Of a DNA stretch of 64,000 bases, positions 13,553-22,664 are shown piece by piece. A model generated the notes under the pieces. The model saw nothing but the letters and a program-made list of their open reading frames with translations, did no database searches and had not been told where the DNA came from. The stretch covers positions 109,945 through 173,944 of the forward strand of contig NZ_RQET01000010.1 in assembly GCF_004769195.1 (NCBI RefSeq), read 5' to 3'. The DNA is from Leptospira fletcheri (GTDB taxonomy: Bacteria; Spirochaetota; Leptospiria; Leptospirales; Leptospiraceae). Position numbers and translations under genes: made by a program. Each line of letters starts with the position of its first letter. Position 1 is the stretch's first letter.

Positions 13553-13579
13553 GTCGTTCCACCCCGTGAAATTTCGACA
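13553..13579 (-). promoter_or_regulatory. Candidate ECF42-dependent promoter
   Basis: On the minus strand TGTCGA (13579-13574) is followed after 17 bases by CGAC (13556-13553). From memory, reported ECF42 target promoters have TGTCGA at -35 and CGA/TC at -10. It points at the YCII-sigma operon, which suggests autoregulation. Identification rests on motif match and position only. Confidence 0.55.
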
Positions 13580-13725
13580 TTCGTAGGATTTTTTTCTCAT
13601 TTCCATCAGAATTTTCTTCGTAAATTCCGATGGTTTTCGACCGAAGATCCGTACTCGTACGGATAGCGAAGCCGTTCAAAAAAGAACATAATCTTTATTA
13701 TTAACGGACAACAGGTCGGACACAG

Positions 13726-14721
13726 ATGTCGATAAATTGGAAATACTGGAAAGCGATTTTAGGTTTGCTCGCGATCACCATGACTGGAGCCATGAAATGC
13801 CGTCACGGGAACGGAGGGAACGATAACCAAACCTTATTGGCGTTTCTGCTTTTGAATTCCCAAATAGCGGATTTCGTTTTCGATTTGGGCTTTCCGGGTT
13901 CCCAAAATACGATCACCGGTTATACTTTCTCCGGGATTGCATCCGATTATACCGTAACCATAGGCTCGGTACAGGCGACCGGAATCACTTTGGTCGGGTC
14001 CACCGGGCTCCAATTTGTCATGCCTACCATTTCAGGAATTTCCGAAAATACCACAGTGCCTATCGTAGTGACCCAAAAAGGAGCCGTATTCATTTCCAAA
14101 ACGGCCCGTTATCGACCTCTTGTTGCGATTACGATCGGACAACCGAACGGACTCATCCGCCCGATTTCTCCCCAGGATCCTAGCAGTTTTTTCTCCTTTA
14201 ATACTTCCGTGACGGGAGACCATTTGTTCAACACATTCGGTTATTCTGCTACTAGTTTAAATTTCTATTATTTTACTTCTCCGACGTCCGGACCGACAAC
14301 GATCGTGGAATCCAATACGAGCGCGGCTCAGTTTAAGAAAGTGACCCTAAGCAGCACCGGCAACTATATCTTTCAGGTGAAATATGCCGGGGGTTTGGGA
14401 ACGAGCTTCAGTACGAACATAGCGAACGGGTCCATCGTTCCGGCTTCCACATTCAACGAAATCAATTCCCAAAGTCTTTGCTACGATTTTATGGGGAGCG
14501 GTTCCGCCGCAGACGTGCCCGACAGTTGCACCACTGTGAATGCTTCAAACCTTCCGAATAGAACCGGAAGATGCACCTACCCGACTACGGGAGGGATCAA
14601 TACTCGGAATTATTATAATATCAGCGGTTTCGGATTCATTGGGTCCTACGCGCAAACCACTTGCACTACGCCCGGATACGGATCTCAGAACGAAGGCGAA
14701 TCGATTTTTCAAGCCAATTAA
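13726..14721 (+). CDS. Exported hypothetical protein, possible lipoprotein
   Basis: 331 residues. An N-terminal hydrophobic segment (about 10-22) ends in TGAMKC; Lys before Cys is unusual for a spirochaetal lipobox, so lipidation is uncertain. The region from about 45 to 115 is a strand-rich, Gly/Thr-rich segment (TITGYTFSGIASDYTVTIG) like an Ig-like or IPT/TIG domain. The rest is Ser/Thr/Asn-rich with several C-terminal cysteines that could form disulphides. It is probably surface or periplasmic. It lies 84 bp upstream of the response-regulator gene on the same strand. Function unknown. Confidence 0.7.
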   Translation: MSINWKYWKAILGLLAITMTGAMKCRHGNGGNDNQTLLAFLLLNSQIADFVFDLGFPGSQNTITGYTFSGIASDYTVTIGSVQATGITLVGSTGLQFVMPTISGISENTTVPIVVTQKGAVFISKTARYRPLVAITIGQPNGLIRPISPQDPSSFFSFNTSVTGDHLFNTFGYSATSLNFYYFTSPTSGPTTIVESNTSAAQFKKVTLSSTGNYIFQVKYAGGLGTSFSTNIANGSIVPASTFNEINSQSLCYDFMGSGSAADVPDSCTTVNASNLPNRTGRCTYPTTGGINTRNYYNISGFGFIGSYAQTTCTTPGYGSQNEGESIFQAN

Positions 14722-14805
14722 GAGAGTACGGAAATTTCCGGAAGCGACCAGGATCGTGCATTTCCGGATTGATCCTAAAATTCCGATTTGTTAAAAGAAA
14801 AACCA

Positions 14806-15459
14806 ATGAGCCTCAAGGTTTCGAAGAAAATCTTCATTATTGACGATCATCCTCTCATACGCTCCGGCTTACAGTCGGAGATCGAATCTTTGGACGGATA
14901 CGAAGTTTGCGGAACCGCCTCCTCCATAAAGGATGGAATCCGATTAATGGGATTTTCCAGGGCGGACTTATTGATTTGCGACGTGTCCCTCGAAAATGAA
15001 AACGGTATCCAGGAAATAGACTCGGTAAAACGGAAATTCCCGGATCTGAAAGTGGTTTTTCTGACCATGCATCGAGATTGGTCTTATCTTCAGAATGCGA
15101 TTGCGGCAGGCGCGGACGGATATATATTAAAAAGCGAGCCGATAGAATCCATTCTATCCTCTTTACGCCAAATCCTGAAAGGCGGAAAGGTTTTTCCCGG
15201 AGAGATCACGAGTTTTAGATATGACACGGAACAATTACGGGAGGCCGCGGAGATCATTCGGAGATTGACGCAGAGGGAAACCGAAATTCTGAAATTTCTG
15301 TCCAAAGGCAAACTCAACCGTGAAATCGCGGAAGAATTGAATTTGAGCGTGCGCACAGTGGAATCCCATCGCACTTCAATTTTTAAAAAATTAGAAATTA
15401 GTAATATGGTAGAATTGAGCAAGATTCTCTTTCAGTTGAAATCCCCGGATTTTTTATGA
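14806..15459 (+). CDS. NarL/FixJ-type response regulator
   Basis: Two-component transcription factor of 217 residues. The receiver domain (about 8-125) has the acidic pair in IIDDHPLIRSG, the phosphoacceptor Asp59 in LLICDVS, and a conserved Lys in GYILKSE. The C-terminal LuxR-type helix-turn-helix (about 150-210) reads LTQRETEILKFL and NLSVRTVESHRTSIFKKL. The frame can start from a TTG at 14788, but the ATG at 14806 fits the receiver fold better. It converges with the sensor kinase gene (7 bp between stops), its likely partner. Confidence 0.92.
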   Translation: MSLKVSKKIFIIDDHPLIRSGLQSEIESLDGYEVCGTASSIKDGIRLMGFSRADLLICDVSLENENGIQEIDSVKRKFPDLKVVFLTMHRDWSYLQNAIAAGADGYILKSEPIESILSSLRQILKGGKVFPGEITSFRYDTEQLREAAEIIRRLTQRETEILKFLSKGKLNREIAEELNLSVRTVESHRTSIFKKLEISNMVELSKILFQLKSPDFL

Positions 15460-15465
15460 CGCCGC

Positions 15466-17829
15466 CTAAACCCCTGATTCGGGCAATAGAATCGTAAACC
15501 TGGAGCCCCTCCCCTTGCCCGAATCGATCAGAATCTCTCCTCCATGAGCCGATACGATTTTTCCAATGATCGAAAGCCCTAACCCTGCTCCGTGAGGTTT
15601 GGAGCTACTCAGGATACCCATGGGCTCGTACAATCTCTCTTTTAAATCCGAGTTAAAGCCGGATCCGTTATCCTCGAAGATCAGATACAGAATGTTCGAT
15701 TCCTTTTCCACGCGAATGCTGAAAAGCCCCTTTTGGGGCGTAGCTTCCGCTGCGTTCTTGGCCAAATTGAAGATCAGCCTTCGGATCCGGAAAGGATCTA
15801 ATTTGAATTTCCCGCGCGCTTGAATCGTACACGTTAATTTCATTTCCTTTTCCAGGGACAAAAAGAAATGGCGAAGGTCGTCCCGTATCTCGCGGAAATA
15901 ATCCCCGATTTTAACGTTCTGCAGGTCTAGAATAATCCTGTTTTTCGATACGTCCAGAATGTCCAAAGATAAATTGGAGAGAGCTTCGGTTTCCTTTTCT
16001 GCTTGCCGGACCGCAGCCTGTTTCCTTTTTTCCTCGTACTCACCTAGATTTCTCAGGTGTTGCCGCAAGATCATGATATGATGCCCAATATCGTGCACGA
16101 TTTCCGCGGACAATTCTCCGATGATCGCTAATTTGTCCCGGTCCTGTCTATTGATATTCTGGATGGAAAATGCGAAAGCATCTGCGATTCCCTGAACCCA
16201 ATCCAAACTGGAATCCTGTAAAGATTCCTTATGCAAGGGAATATCCAAAAGCAGGCGAGCTGAAATCGGATGCCGGACCGGAACGATGAATCTTTTTTCT
16301 TTGATAAACGGCTTTTCTAACGCGGACGGATCGCAGCCTAAGTATTTCTCCATTTCCTGATCGGACATCAGATCCTCGGATACTCGCTCGCCATCCGTCG
16401 AATATTTTCTCCAGGAGGAGGATTTTGAATCTTCCAGATAGACGTGTATTTTATCCCTGCTTCCTTTCCTGTCCGTTTCGGAAAGTATGCTTAATACGTA
16501 ATGAGCGGAATGCCTGTAAGAAGAGGATAACATGATTTCTCTCGTATACGAGACTAAGGATTTCATTTTGGAGGAGAGTTCCGTCGACTTTCGGAAAGAC
16601 ACGGAAAAAATCTTGGAGATCAAGAGCGAATAGCAAACGATCAAAAAAATCTGACCGTACGGAATCAGATAATGGATCCGAAAAAGTCCCATACTGTTTA
16701 AAATATCGCCTATCGTACAAAGCGTGATCACCGCATATCCTAGCATGAGGATGGCGGCACCTTCCAAGTTTCGTCGAATCCCCTGGCTTAACAGGATTGC
16801 CCAAGTCGGCATGGTGACGAAGAGTGCATACATTGAAGCGGGAAAAAGAGTCAGAGTATAATATCGATTCGGAAAAAAAAGAACTAACGCGCATATTATA
16901 TAATACGGGGAAGTCAACCATAGACCGAATCTTCTCCAGAACTCGGTGGGACAATATCGATTCAAGAAAGCGTACAGCGTAGGAGCGGAAGCGTAGACGG
17001 AAAAATATTCCAGCTTATTGGAATATTCCCAAAGGGAATCTCCTAGGATTCGGTATCCCAATCTCTCTCCGGTAGTCAGGATCCTGCAGAGAATCAGAAA
17101 ACAATGCAGGGAAAAAAGCAAGGGAGCCGGTTCTTTCCTTCTAAAAAAATAAAGGAAAAGGTTATAGACCGACATGATCGCTGCGATCATAGCCAGACAA
17201 ATATCCACGGTAAGACTCCTTTCCCGTTCGCTTAACACATCGGACCAGTGCCCTACACGGACCGAACTCCAGAATCCTCCCCAACGATTTTGAAAATTGG
17301 AAATGTGCAGAACCAAGTCCAGGTTCTTGCCGGAAAGGACCGCGATCTGTGGTTTGTAACCGGCGGTCGAGGTTTCCGGATCCTTGCCTACTTTTCCGGC
17401 GCTCGCAATAAGAAGGCCGTTCGCATAGAATTCATAAGATGTACCAAGATCCGGGATGGAAATCGCATATGGCTGGGAGTCAGGAGGTAGAAAGAGTTTC
17501 AATCGATAGGATGCGAAACCGATTCCGTCCAACCTTTTCCCTTGGAAGGATAAGTGATTCCAAACTTCCGGGACGCGAGCCTTTTCTCCTCCTTTCCAGA
17601 AGGGATTCGATCCGTCCCCGACAACGGGGATTAGGCGGTTCCAATAAAAATTCCATTGTCCGTCCAGAGGGATCGTTTTCGAGCCGAGAAAGATCTCACG
17701 CTTAGATAAATCTAAGGTGCCGGACCCGTTCGGTTGATAAGAGACATCGGTTTCTTCCTGCTTACAGACGGTTAGAAGCAAAGCCAATGCAAACAGAGTA
17801 AGATACGTTTTCTTCGATCCGGTTTGCAT
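15466..17829 (-). CDS. 7TMR-DISM sensor histidine kinase, lipoprotein-like N terminus
   Basis: Membrane histidine kinase of 787 residues. The start at 17829 gives a signal peptide ending LLLTVC, a plausible lipobox at Cys22. Next come an extracytoplasmic jelly-roll-like 7TMR-DISM sensor domain (about 35-200), seven transmembrane helices (about 210-400), a poorly conserved linker, a dimerisation region with candidate phospho-His in EIVHDIGHHIM, and an ATPase domain (DNGSGFN, GAGLGLSI). Such sensor domains often bind carbohydrate-like ligands. An upstream in-frame TTG at 17883 has no ribosome-binding site. Likely partner: the convergent response regulator. Confidence 0.88.
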   Translation of the reverse strand: MQTGSKKTYLTLFALALLLTVCKQEETDVSYQPNGSGTLDLSKREIFLGSKTIPLDGQWNFYWNRLIPVVGDGSNPFWKGGEKARVPEVWNHLSFQGKRLDGIGFASYRLKLFLPPDSQPYAISIPDLGTSYEFYANGLLIASAGKVGKDPETSTAGYKPQIAVLSGKNLDLVLHISNFQNRWGGFWSSVRVGHWSDVLSERERSLTVDICLAMIAAIMSVYNLFLYFFRRKEPAPLLFSLHCFLILCRILTTGERLGYRILGDSLWEYSNKLEYFSVYASAPTLYAFLNRYCPTEFWRRFGLWLTSPYYIICALVLFFPNRYYTLTLFPASMYALFVTMPTWAILLSQGIRRNLEGAAILMLGYAVITLCTIGDILNSMGLFRIHYLIPYGQIFLIVCYSLLISKIFSVSFRKSTELSSKMKSLVSYTREIMLSSSYRHSAHYVLSILSETDRKGSRDKIHVYLEDSKSSSWRKYSTDGERVSEDLMSDQEMEKYLGCDPSALEKPFIKEKRFIVPVRHPISARLLLDIPLHKESLQDSSLDWVQGIADAFAFSIQNINRQDRDKLAIIGELSAEIVHDIGHHIMILRQHLRNLGEYEEKRKQAAVRQAEKETEALSNLSLDILDVSKNRIILDLQNVKIGDYFREIRDDLRHFFLSLEKEMKLTCTIQARGKFKLDPFRIRRLIFNLAKNAAEATPQKGLFSIRVEKESNILYLIFEDNGSGFNSDLKERLYEPMGILSSSKPHGAGLGLSIIGKIVSAHGGEILIDSGKGRGSRFTILLPESGV

Positions 17830-17895
17830 AGAGGTAAATTCGAATTTCCCAAGACGTAGGTAAAGGAAAAACTTATTTCTCAAAAGGAGAATGAA

Positions 17896-19008
17896 CTATG
17901 TTTTTGGCGGACTCGAAGATTTGTTTTTTCTGTAAATTCCGGGTGACACCCCCATCGCTCGGACAAACTGGGAATTGAAGGCGGATTTGGAATTGAATCC
18001 GACTTCGAAGCCCACCTCCAATACCGATTTGTCCGCTTGGGAGAGAAGAAGTTTACAGGCTTCCTGTACCCGATATCGATTGATGAGTTCGTAAAAGGTC
18101 ATTCTCTGTATCTCGTTCAAATACCTTGAGGTCTGGTGAAGGCTCAAGCCCAGTCCTGCAGCCAAATCCCCCAGCCGAAGTTCGCTGTCCCGATAAACGA
18201 ATTCCTCTTCCATGATACGGCGCAGCTTCTCGTCCGCTTGTTTGATCTCCTGAGGAAGCAATGCGGTATTCTGGTATTTTGAATTGCGGATCACCGTCCT
18301 CATTTCGTCGAAAAAGTCCGGATTCCTTTCCCTCAATACGAACATCAGCACCAAAATCATGCTCACGCAGCCGGCGCCTAATTCGAATAAAAACATGTTC
18401 TTCAGAAAAAAGGCCGCACCGATAAAGGAATTGGCGACCACAGGTAAAAGCAATACCACCCATACCAGTTTCAACTCGTAGATCTCATATTTTCGACTCA
18501 CTTTATGATAAATCCATAGGCAAGCGACTGAGTATGAAGAAACTTGAATGGAGGCTAGGATTGCGGCCAAGTGAATCCAATCCAAGGAGAACTCCTTCTG
18601 GCTACTGGACATCAATTCGCGAAGTCTTTCGGAATCCTGGGTAAAAAATAGAATTTCGGAAAATGCGAATAGTACCGCCGGAATCAGATGGGGCCATTGC
18701 CTCCGAACCGAAAAGGAAAGGTCCGCCTCCTCCCATTCCTCTACCAAACGGGAATTCACATAACTCCAGAGAACGGGACCTACGGAAGATACTCCGGTGT
18801 ATAAGAAAAGAAAAAGATAAGGGGAAATGAAATAAAGACGATCGAAATACCAAGCATATCGAAGCAGGGTCGCTCCGGTAAGGAATGTCACGAATATAAG
18901 GGTCCGATTCGCGCGCCTTTTCTTGGTCCATTCCAAGAAACAATATAGGAACGACAGGCCCGATCCGAAATAAACGAAGGATTTTAGACAACTTTGGAGG
19001 AGTTCCAT
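17896..19008 (-). CDS. Membrane-bound AraC-family regulator
   Basis: About 370 residues. The N-terminal 220 residues hold six or seven hydrophobic helices, followed by a cytosolic linker and a C-terminal AraC/XylS DNA-binding domain of two helix-turn-helix units (LRLGDLAAGLGLSLHQTSRYL; VLEVGFEVGFNSKSAFNSQF). This membrane-sensor AraC layout is seen repeatedly in leptospires. The frame extends to 19077; starting at the ATG at 19008 removes a polar stretch before the first helix, but no ribosome-binding site decides it. It diverges from the C45-type hydrolase gene, a possible target. Confidence 0.85.
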   Translation of the reverse strand: MELLQSCLKSFVYFGSGLSFLYCFLEWTKKRRANRTLIFVTFLTGATLLRYAWYFDRLYFISPYLFLFLYTGVSSVGPVLWSYVNSRLVEEWEEADLSFSVRRQWPHLIPAVLFAFSEILFFTQDSERLRELMSSSQKEFSLDWIHLAAILASIQVSSYSVACLWIYHKVSRKYEIYELKLVWVVLLLPVVANSFIGAAFFLKNMFLFELGAGCVSMILVLMFVLRERNPDFFDEMRTVIRNSKYQNTALLPQEIKQADEKLRRIMEEEFVYRDSELRLGDLAAGLGLSLHQTSRYLNEIQRMTFYELINRYRVQEACKLLLSQADKSVLEVGFEVGFNSKSAFNSQFVRAMGVSPGIYRKNKSSSPPKT

Positions 19009-19148
19009 GAATCTGAACGGACACTCTCCGACGGGCAAACCCCATTTTCTATCCATTTTTCGGAGGTTAAGTCCCATCCGATCGGATGAAACGGTTGGAC
19101 CTATCGGTCCGGTCGAATCTTTTTCGGATCCGGATAAAATCGTTCCTT

Positions 19149-20912
19149 ATGGAAGCAAAAACGATTCCGCTGGCGGTGATCCAGCTAAAGGGAACCCAAG
19201 AAGAGATGGGAAGACAATTCGGAGAGATCATGCGGGAGATCGGGCAATACGAACCGATCTTCGATTTTTATCCTGTGATGGCGCAAAACCTTTTGTTGGG
19301 CAGTTTACCCAGAAAGAATCGAAACTTACTTTCCAAAGGATTCGTTTCTCTAAGCATGAAATTGGCCGAGGCCAAAATGAATTCCCACCGTTGGCCGGAA
19401 TATTCCAAGAGAACTCTGGCCGCTCTCAAAGCCGCAGGGATCCGGTCGAGCATAGAAAAGGAAATGTTCACGATGGACGCATTTCAAAACGCGGTCGGAA
19501 TCATGGGAATGCTCCGCGTGCTGCCGGAACTCCGTCGTTTGGAGCCGTTGTTGAATCCTCAGCTAGTGCCGGCTTGTACAAGTGTTGCTGTATGGGGGAA
19601 TCAAAGCAAAGATAAGAACTTATATCACGCGCGAAATTTCGATTTTCCGGGAGTGGAAGTCTGGGACAAACGACCCATCGTCGTCTTCTGCAATCCGACG
19701 GATACGGGAATTCGCTATGGCTACGTCGCTTGCAGAGGTGCGGACGTCCCGGGAATCACCGCATTCAACGAAGCGGGCTTGACTTTGTCTTTTCACACTA
19801 GATTCCACAAAAAGGTAGGATTCAGCGGTTTAGGAGTGGTCGATTTCGGTCATAAAATGATCTCGGAATCCAGAAGTATCGAAGAAGCGGTTTCCCTCGC
19901 TAAGAGATACAAAATCAATTCGACTTGGGGCGCGATCCTCACCAACTGCAACGAAAAAGGTTCCAAAGCCGCCGTAATCGAAACCAATTTCGGAAATGTG
20001 GAAGTCACCTACTCCGATAGAAAATCGGAAAGCATGGTGAATACGAACCATTATTTCAGCCCGAAGCTGCAGGATGGAGAACTCTTGGCAGCTCCTTCCT
20101 TTTGCCACCATACCCGCAGCAGATTCCAGAGGGCCACTCAACTTCTGGCGGAACAGAAGTCGAAAGGAACTACTGTAAAAGACCTCCAGAACTTATTGAA
20201 CGATTCCGTAGATCCTACAAGCGGAGAATCCCGGACCATGGGTTCCACGATACGACAAATCACTTCGGTCAAATCCGTAGTCATGAGCCCTGAAGCGGAG
20301 AAACTTTACGTTTCTGTGGGACTCGCTCCGACCGGAAGCGGTCCGTATCTTGAAATTCCCATGCGCTGGGATGCAGCTCCCGGCTACACCTTCCCTTCTC
20401 TGACGAAAAAATCCAAAGACGAATCCGTAGGGAAGAAAGGAAAGAGCCAAGAAACAAAAACGAAAGAAAAGAAAAAAGCGATAGAATATTACAAGGAAGC
20501 GATGCTGATAAACGACGATCCGAAGTTAGGAGGAATCGACGATATGCTGGATCGGCTGGAGGAAGCTGACAAAGGATCGGACTCGGACCCTTCCCTTCTT
20601 TTCCTACGCGGAATCCTGCACATCGAAAAAGGGGAATTCCAAAAAGGATCCTATCTCTTGGAAGAAACCGTAAGACTGGAATCTTCTCCCTTCCGAAAAC
20701 AACAGGCTCAACTTTGGTTGGCAAGGACCTATTCCGGAATCGGTAGAAATTCGCTTTCCGCCAGACTGTACGATGAAATCAGGAATGCTCCGGATTCTCT
20801 GGATTGTCTCGTTTGGAAAATGAAGGTAAAGTCGGACAAAGGCTCCTATTCTTTAAAAAAACTCAGACAGGTTTCTCCGAATTTCCTGCTGGTCGACGCG
20901 AACGAGTTATAG
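19149..20912 (+). CDS. C45-type Ntn hydrolase with C-terminal helical extension
   Basis: The N-terminal 400 residues resemble acyl-CoA:6-aminopenicillanate acyltransferase/choloylglycine hydrolase-type Ntn enzymes, which self-process to expose a Cys nucleophile. Here the Cys is in VPACTSV, followed by the usual NLYHARNFDFPG and AFNEAGLT blocks. A Lys-rich linker then leads to about 150 residues with TPR-like helix pairs. Amide-bond hydrolysis or acyl transfer is inferred; the substrate is unknown. The frame extends to an ATG at 19086, but similarity to the family starts around the ATG at 19149. Neither has a good ribosome-binding site. Confidence 0.8.
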   Translation: MEAKTIPLAVIQLKGTQEEMGRQFGEIMREIGQYEPIFDFYPVMAQNLLLGSLPRKNRNLLSKGFVSLSMKLAEAKMNSHRWPEYSKRTLAALKAAGIRSSIEKEMFTMDAFQNAVGIMGMLRVLPELRRLEPLLNPQLVPACTSVAVWGNQSKDKNLYHARNFDFPGVEVWDKRPIVVFCNPTDTGIRYGYVACRGADVPGITAFNEAGLTLSFHTRFHKKVGFSGLGVVDFGHKMISESRSIEEAVSLAKRYKINSTWGAILTNCNEKGSKAAVIETNFGNVEVTYSDRKSESMVNTNHYFSPKLQDGELLAAPSFCHHTRSRFQRATQLLAEQKSKGTTVKDLQNLLNDSVDPTSGESRTMGSTIRQITSVKSVVMSPEAEKLYVSVGLAPTGSGPYLEIPMRWDAAPGYTFPSLTKKSKDESVGKKGKSQETKTKEKKKAIEYYKEAMLINDDPKLGGIDDMLDRLEEADKGSDSDPSLLFLRGILHIEKGEFQKGSYLLEETVRLESSPFRKQQAQLWLARTYSGIGRNSLSARLYDEIRNAPDSLDCLVWKMKVKSDKGSYSLKKLRQVSPNFLLVDANEL

Positions 20913-20953
20913 ATCACGGACGGATCCTCGCTTAAAACCGGTTGACCTTAGAA

Positions 20954-20986
20954 ATGGGGCTTTCTTTAATAAAAGCAAAGCCCCAT
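20954..20986 (+). promoter_or_regulatory. Hairpin covering the start codon of the fatty acid hydroxylase gene
   Basis: ATGGGGCTTT (20954-20963) pairs perfectly with AAAGCCCCAT (20977-20986) around a 13-nt loop that can itself pair CTTT with AAAG. The last two paired bases are the first two of the ATG at 20985. No T-run follows, so it is not an ordinary terminator. It could limit initiation, but no experiment is implied. Confidence 0.45.
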
Positions 20987-21998
20987 GGACTTGCATCTTT
21001 CGAATCTTTTCTCCGCGATTTTAAATCCGATCCGAATCCTGTTCGTACCTTCGGTCAAAATCTATTGGGCTTACCTTGTATCTTCCGTCTTAATCACGCT
21101 TTTTCTGGTCATCTGGAGAAGCGTTCGCCGGAGAGGATTTTCTACTCGGGAATACTTAGGGAACATCTTCTCCGGTAAAGTCTGGTTCCATCCATCCGCG
21201 ATCGTGGATTATAAATATTATTTTTTGAATACGATTCTTTTCCCTCTTTCCTTCGGATATTTCGTGGTCTCAGCCTTAGCAGTAGCTTCGATATTCAACC
21301 GAAGCCTGATCTTCTTGTTCGGTTGGTTCCAACTGGGAGAATCTCCGAGCATATTGGGAATCGGAATCTATTCCATAGCATTCTGGTTGCTGAACGATTT
21401 CGGCAGATCCTTTGCGCACTGGATGATGCATAAAAACTCCTACTTATGGGAATTTCATAAATTCCACCATTCCGCGGAAGTACTGAATCCCCTGACGGTC
21501 TATAGAGTACATCCGATAGAAGGAATTTTGGTGAATTCTTGCGGAGCGATCGGTTCCGGTCTCGTGACTGGAATTGCGACTTATCTTTATCCTCAAGGGA
21601 TCACGATGACCTCTTTTCTCGGCGTCAACGCGGGGGTTTTCGTTTTCAACTTGTATGCGAATCTGAGGCATTCGCATGTTTCTCTGCATTTTCCGAACTG
21701 GCTCAGTCATATTATCCTAAGCCCGGCCCAACACCAGACACACCATAGTAAAGACAGGGATTTACAAAACAGGAATCTGGGAGTTACGTTCGCATTCTGG
21801 GATTTGATTTGGGGTAGCCTTCATATTCCGGATCCGAAAGAGAAAGAATCTACAGATTTCGGTTTAAAGAATTTGAATCCTCTGGATTATTCTAGGCTAA
21901 CTTCCATCTACCTGCTCCCCTTTCGACAAATCTACTTCAAGTTCAAAAAATCCTTCCACTCTCCACTCGCTAAAGACGTGGAAAATCATTCGGATTAA
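20985..21998 (+). CDS. Fatty acid hydroxylase/sterol desaturase family membrane protein
   Basis: 337 residues with about five hydrophobic helices. The eight-histidine di-iron signature is spread over H145-x3-H149, H158-x2-HH161-162, the RHSHVSLH block around 229-235, and H250-x2-HH253-254. Family members insert hydroxyl groups or double bonds into fatty acids, carotenoids or sterols using O2 at the membrane; here an acyl-chain substrate is inferred. The ATG lies in a hairpin and lacks a clear Shine-Dalgarno sequence. The nearby fatty-acid locus makes a lipid substrate attractive, but there is no direct link. Confidence 0.88.
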   Translation: MDLHLSNLFSAILNPIRILFVPSVKIYWAYLVSSVLITLFLVIWRSVRRRGFSTREYLGNIFSGKVWFHPSAIVDYKYYFLNTILFPLSFGYFVVSALAVASIFNRSLIFLFGWFQLGESPSILGIGIYSIAFWLLNDFGRSFAHWMMHKNSYLWEFHKFHHSAEVLNPLTVYRVHPIEGILVNSCGAIGSGLVTGIATYLYPQGITMTSFLGVNAGVFVFNLYANLRHSHVSLHFPNWLSHIILSPAQHQTHHSKDRDLQNRNLGVTFAFWDLIWGSLHIPDPKEKESTDFGLKNLNPLDYSRLTSIYLLPFRQIYFKFKKSFHSPLAKDVENHSD

Positions 21999-22088
21999 AG
22001 AGCTTTCCCGTTCCCGCCAATCTCTGCCTCGGAAAGAGATGATTTCAGAGGAGGCGTACTACATAACGGATAGATACTGTTTCTCTTA

Positions 22089-22114
22089 ATTTGTAATATA
22101 TATGTAATACAAAT
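22089..22114. promoter_or_regulatory. Imperfect 26-bp palindrome, possible operator
   Basis: An AT-rich inverted repeat with ATTTGTA arms and TACAAAT at its other end; 22 of 26 positions are symmetric. It lies about 100 bp before the start of the small exported protein gene. No regulator is identified. Confidence 0.35.
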
Positions 22115-22212
22115 GATAATGTTCAGTAATATTTTCGTGCATGGAAAAAAACCGGGTTGAGAATTTCGGAAAGAGGTCTAAGATCCAAAGGATACCGCAG
22201 GAGGTGGGTCGT

Positions 22213-22572
22213 ATGTTAAGGCTTTCGAGAAGAATACTAGCGTTAGCTGTAATCGTAATTTTGGTTACGGCTTTCGGTGTAACGGTGGCGGAAGCACCAC
22301 TCGACATAAGCGGAACGTATAAAGCGCAAGGAATCAATCCGAACGGTACCAAATACAAAGGAACGGTGACCTTTAAGAAAAACGATATCGGCAGTTATGA
22401 CGTAATCTGGTCGGTGGGAATCCGTTTCCAAGGAACCGCGATGCTGGATGGAGACACAGTCAATGCGGATTGGGGGGATAGTACTCCGAAAGTATATACC
22501 GTAAAACAAGGAGGAAAAGTTCTGGAGGGTCTTTGGGATCACGGAAACGGGATCGAAATCCTAACCCGTTAA
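22213..22572 (+). CDS. Small exported beta-rich hypothetical protein
   Basis: 119 residues with a signal peptide (basic start, hydrophobic 9-25, likely cleavage after AEA). The mature part is short beta-strands: GTYKAQGINPNG, GTVTFKKNDIGSYDVIW, TVNADWGD, GGKVLEGLWD. It has no cysteines or catalytic motif. The frame is open upstream to 22141, but the ATG at 22213 has a strong AGGAGGT site 6 bp upstream and places the signal peptide at the N terminus. A strong terminator follows. Function unknown. Confidence 0.75.
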   Translation: MLRLSRRILALAVIVILVTAFGVTVAEAPLDISGTYKAQGINPNGTKYKGTVTFKKNDIGSYDVIWSVGIRFQGTAMLDGDTVNADWGDSTPKVYTVKQGGKVLEGLWDHGNGIEILTR

Positions 22573-22585
22573 ATCCATCGACGGA

Positions 22586-22613
22586 AAGCAAGGGCAATTT
22601 TCTGCCCCTGCTT
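22586..22613 (+). terminator. Intrinsic terminator of the small exported protein gene
   Basis: AAGCA-A-GGGCA pairs with TGCCC-C-TGCTT (one internal mismatch) around a 6-nt loop, followed by TTCTTC. It begins 14 bp after the stop codon. Confidence 0.7.
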
Positions 22614-22664
22614 TTCTTCGGCGTCACTATCCGGAAGGGATCCTTCCGTTTCGAACGATAAAAA

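Noticed and set aside
13726..14721. Firm call as a lipoprotein
   Set aside because: Lys directly before the candidate Cys is a poor lipobox; kept as exported with uncertain lipidation.
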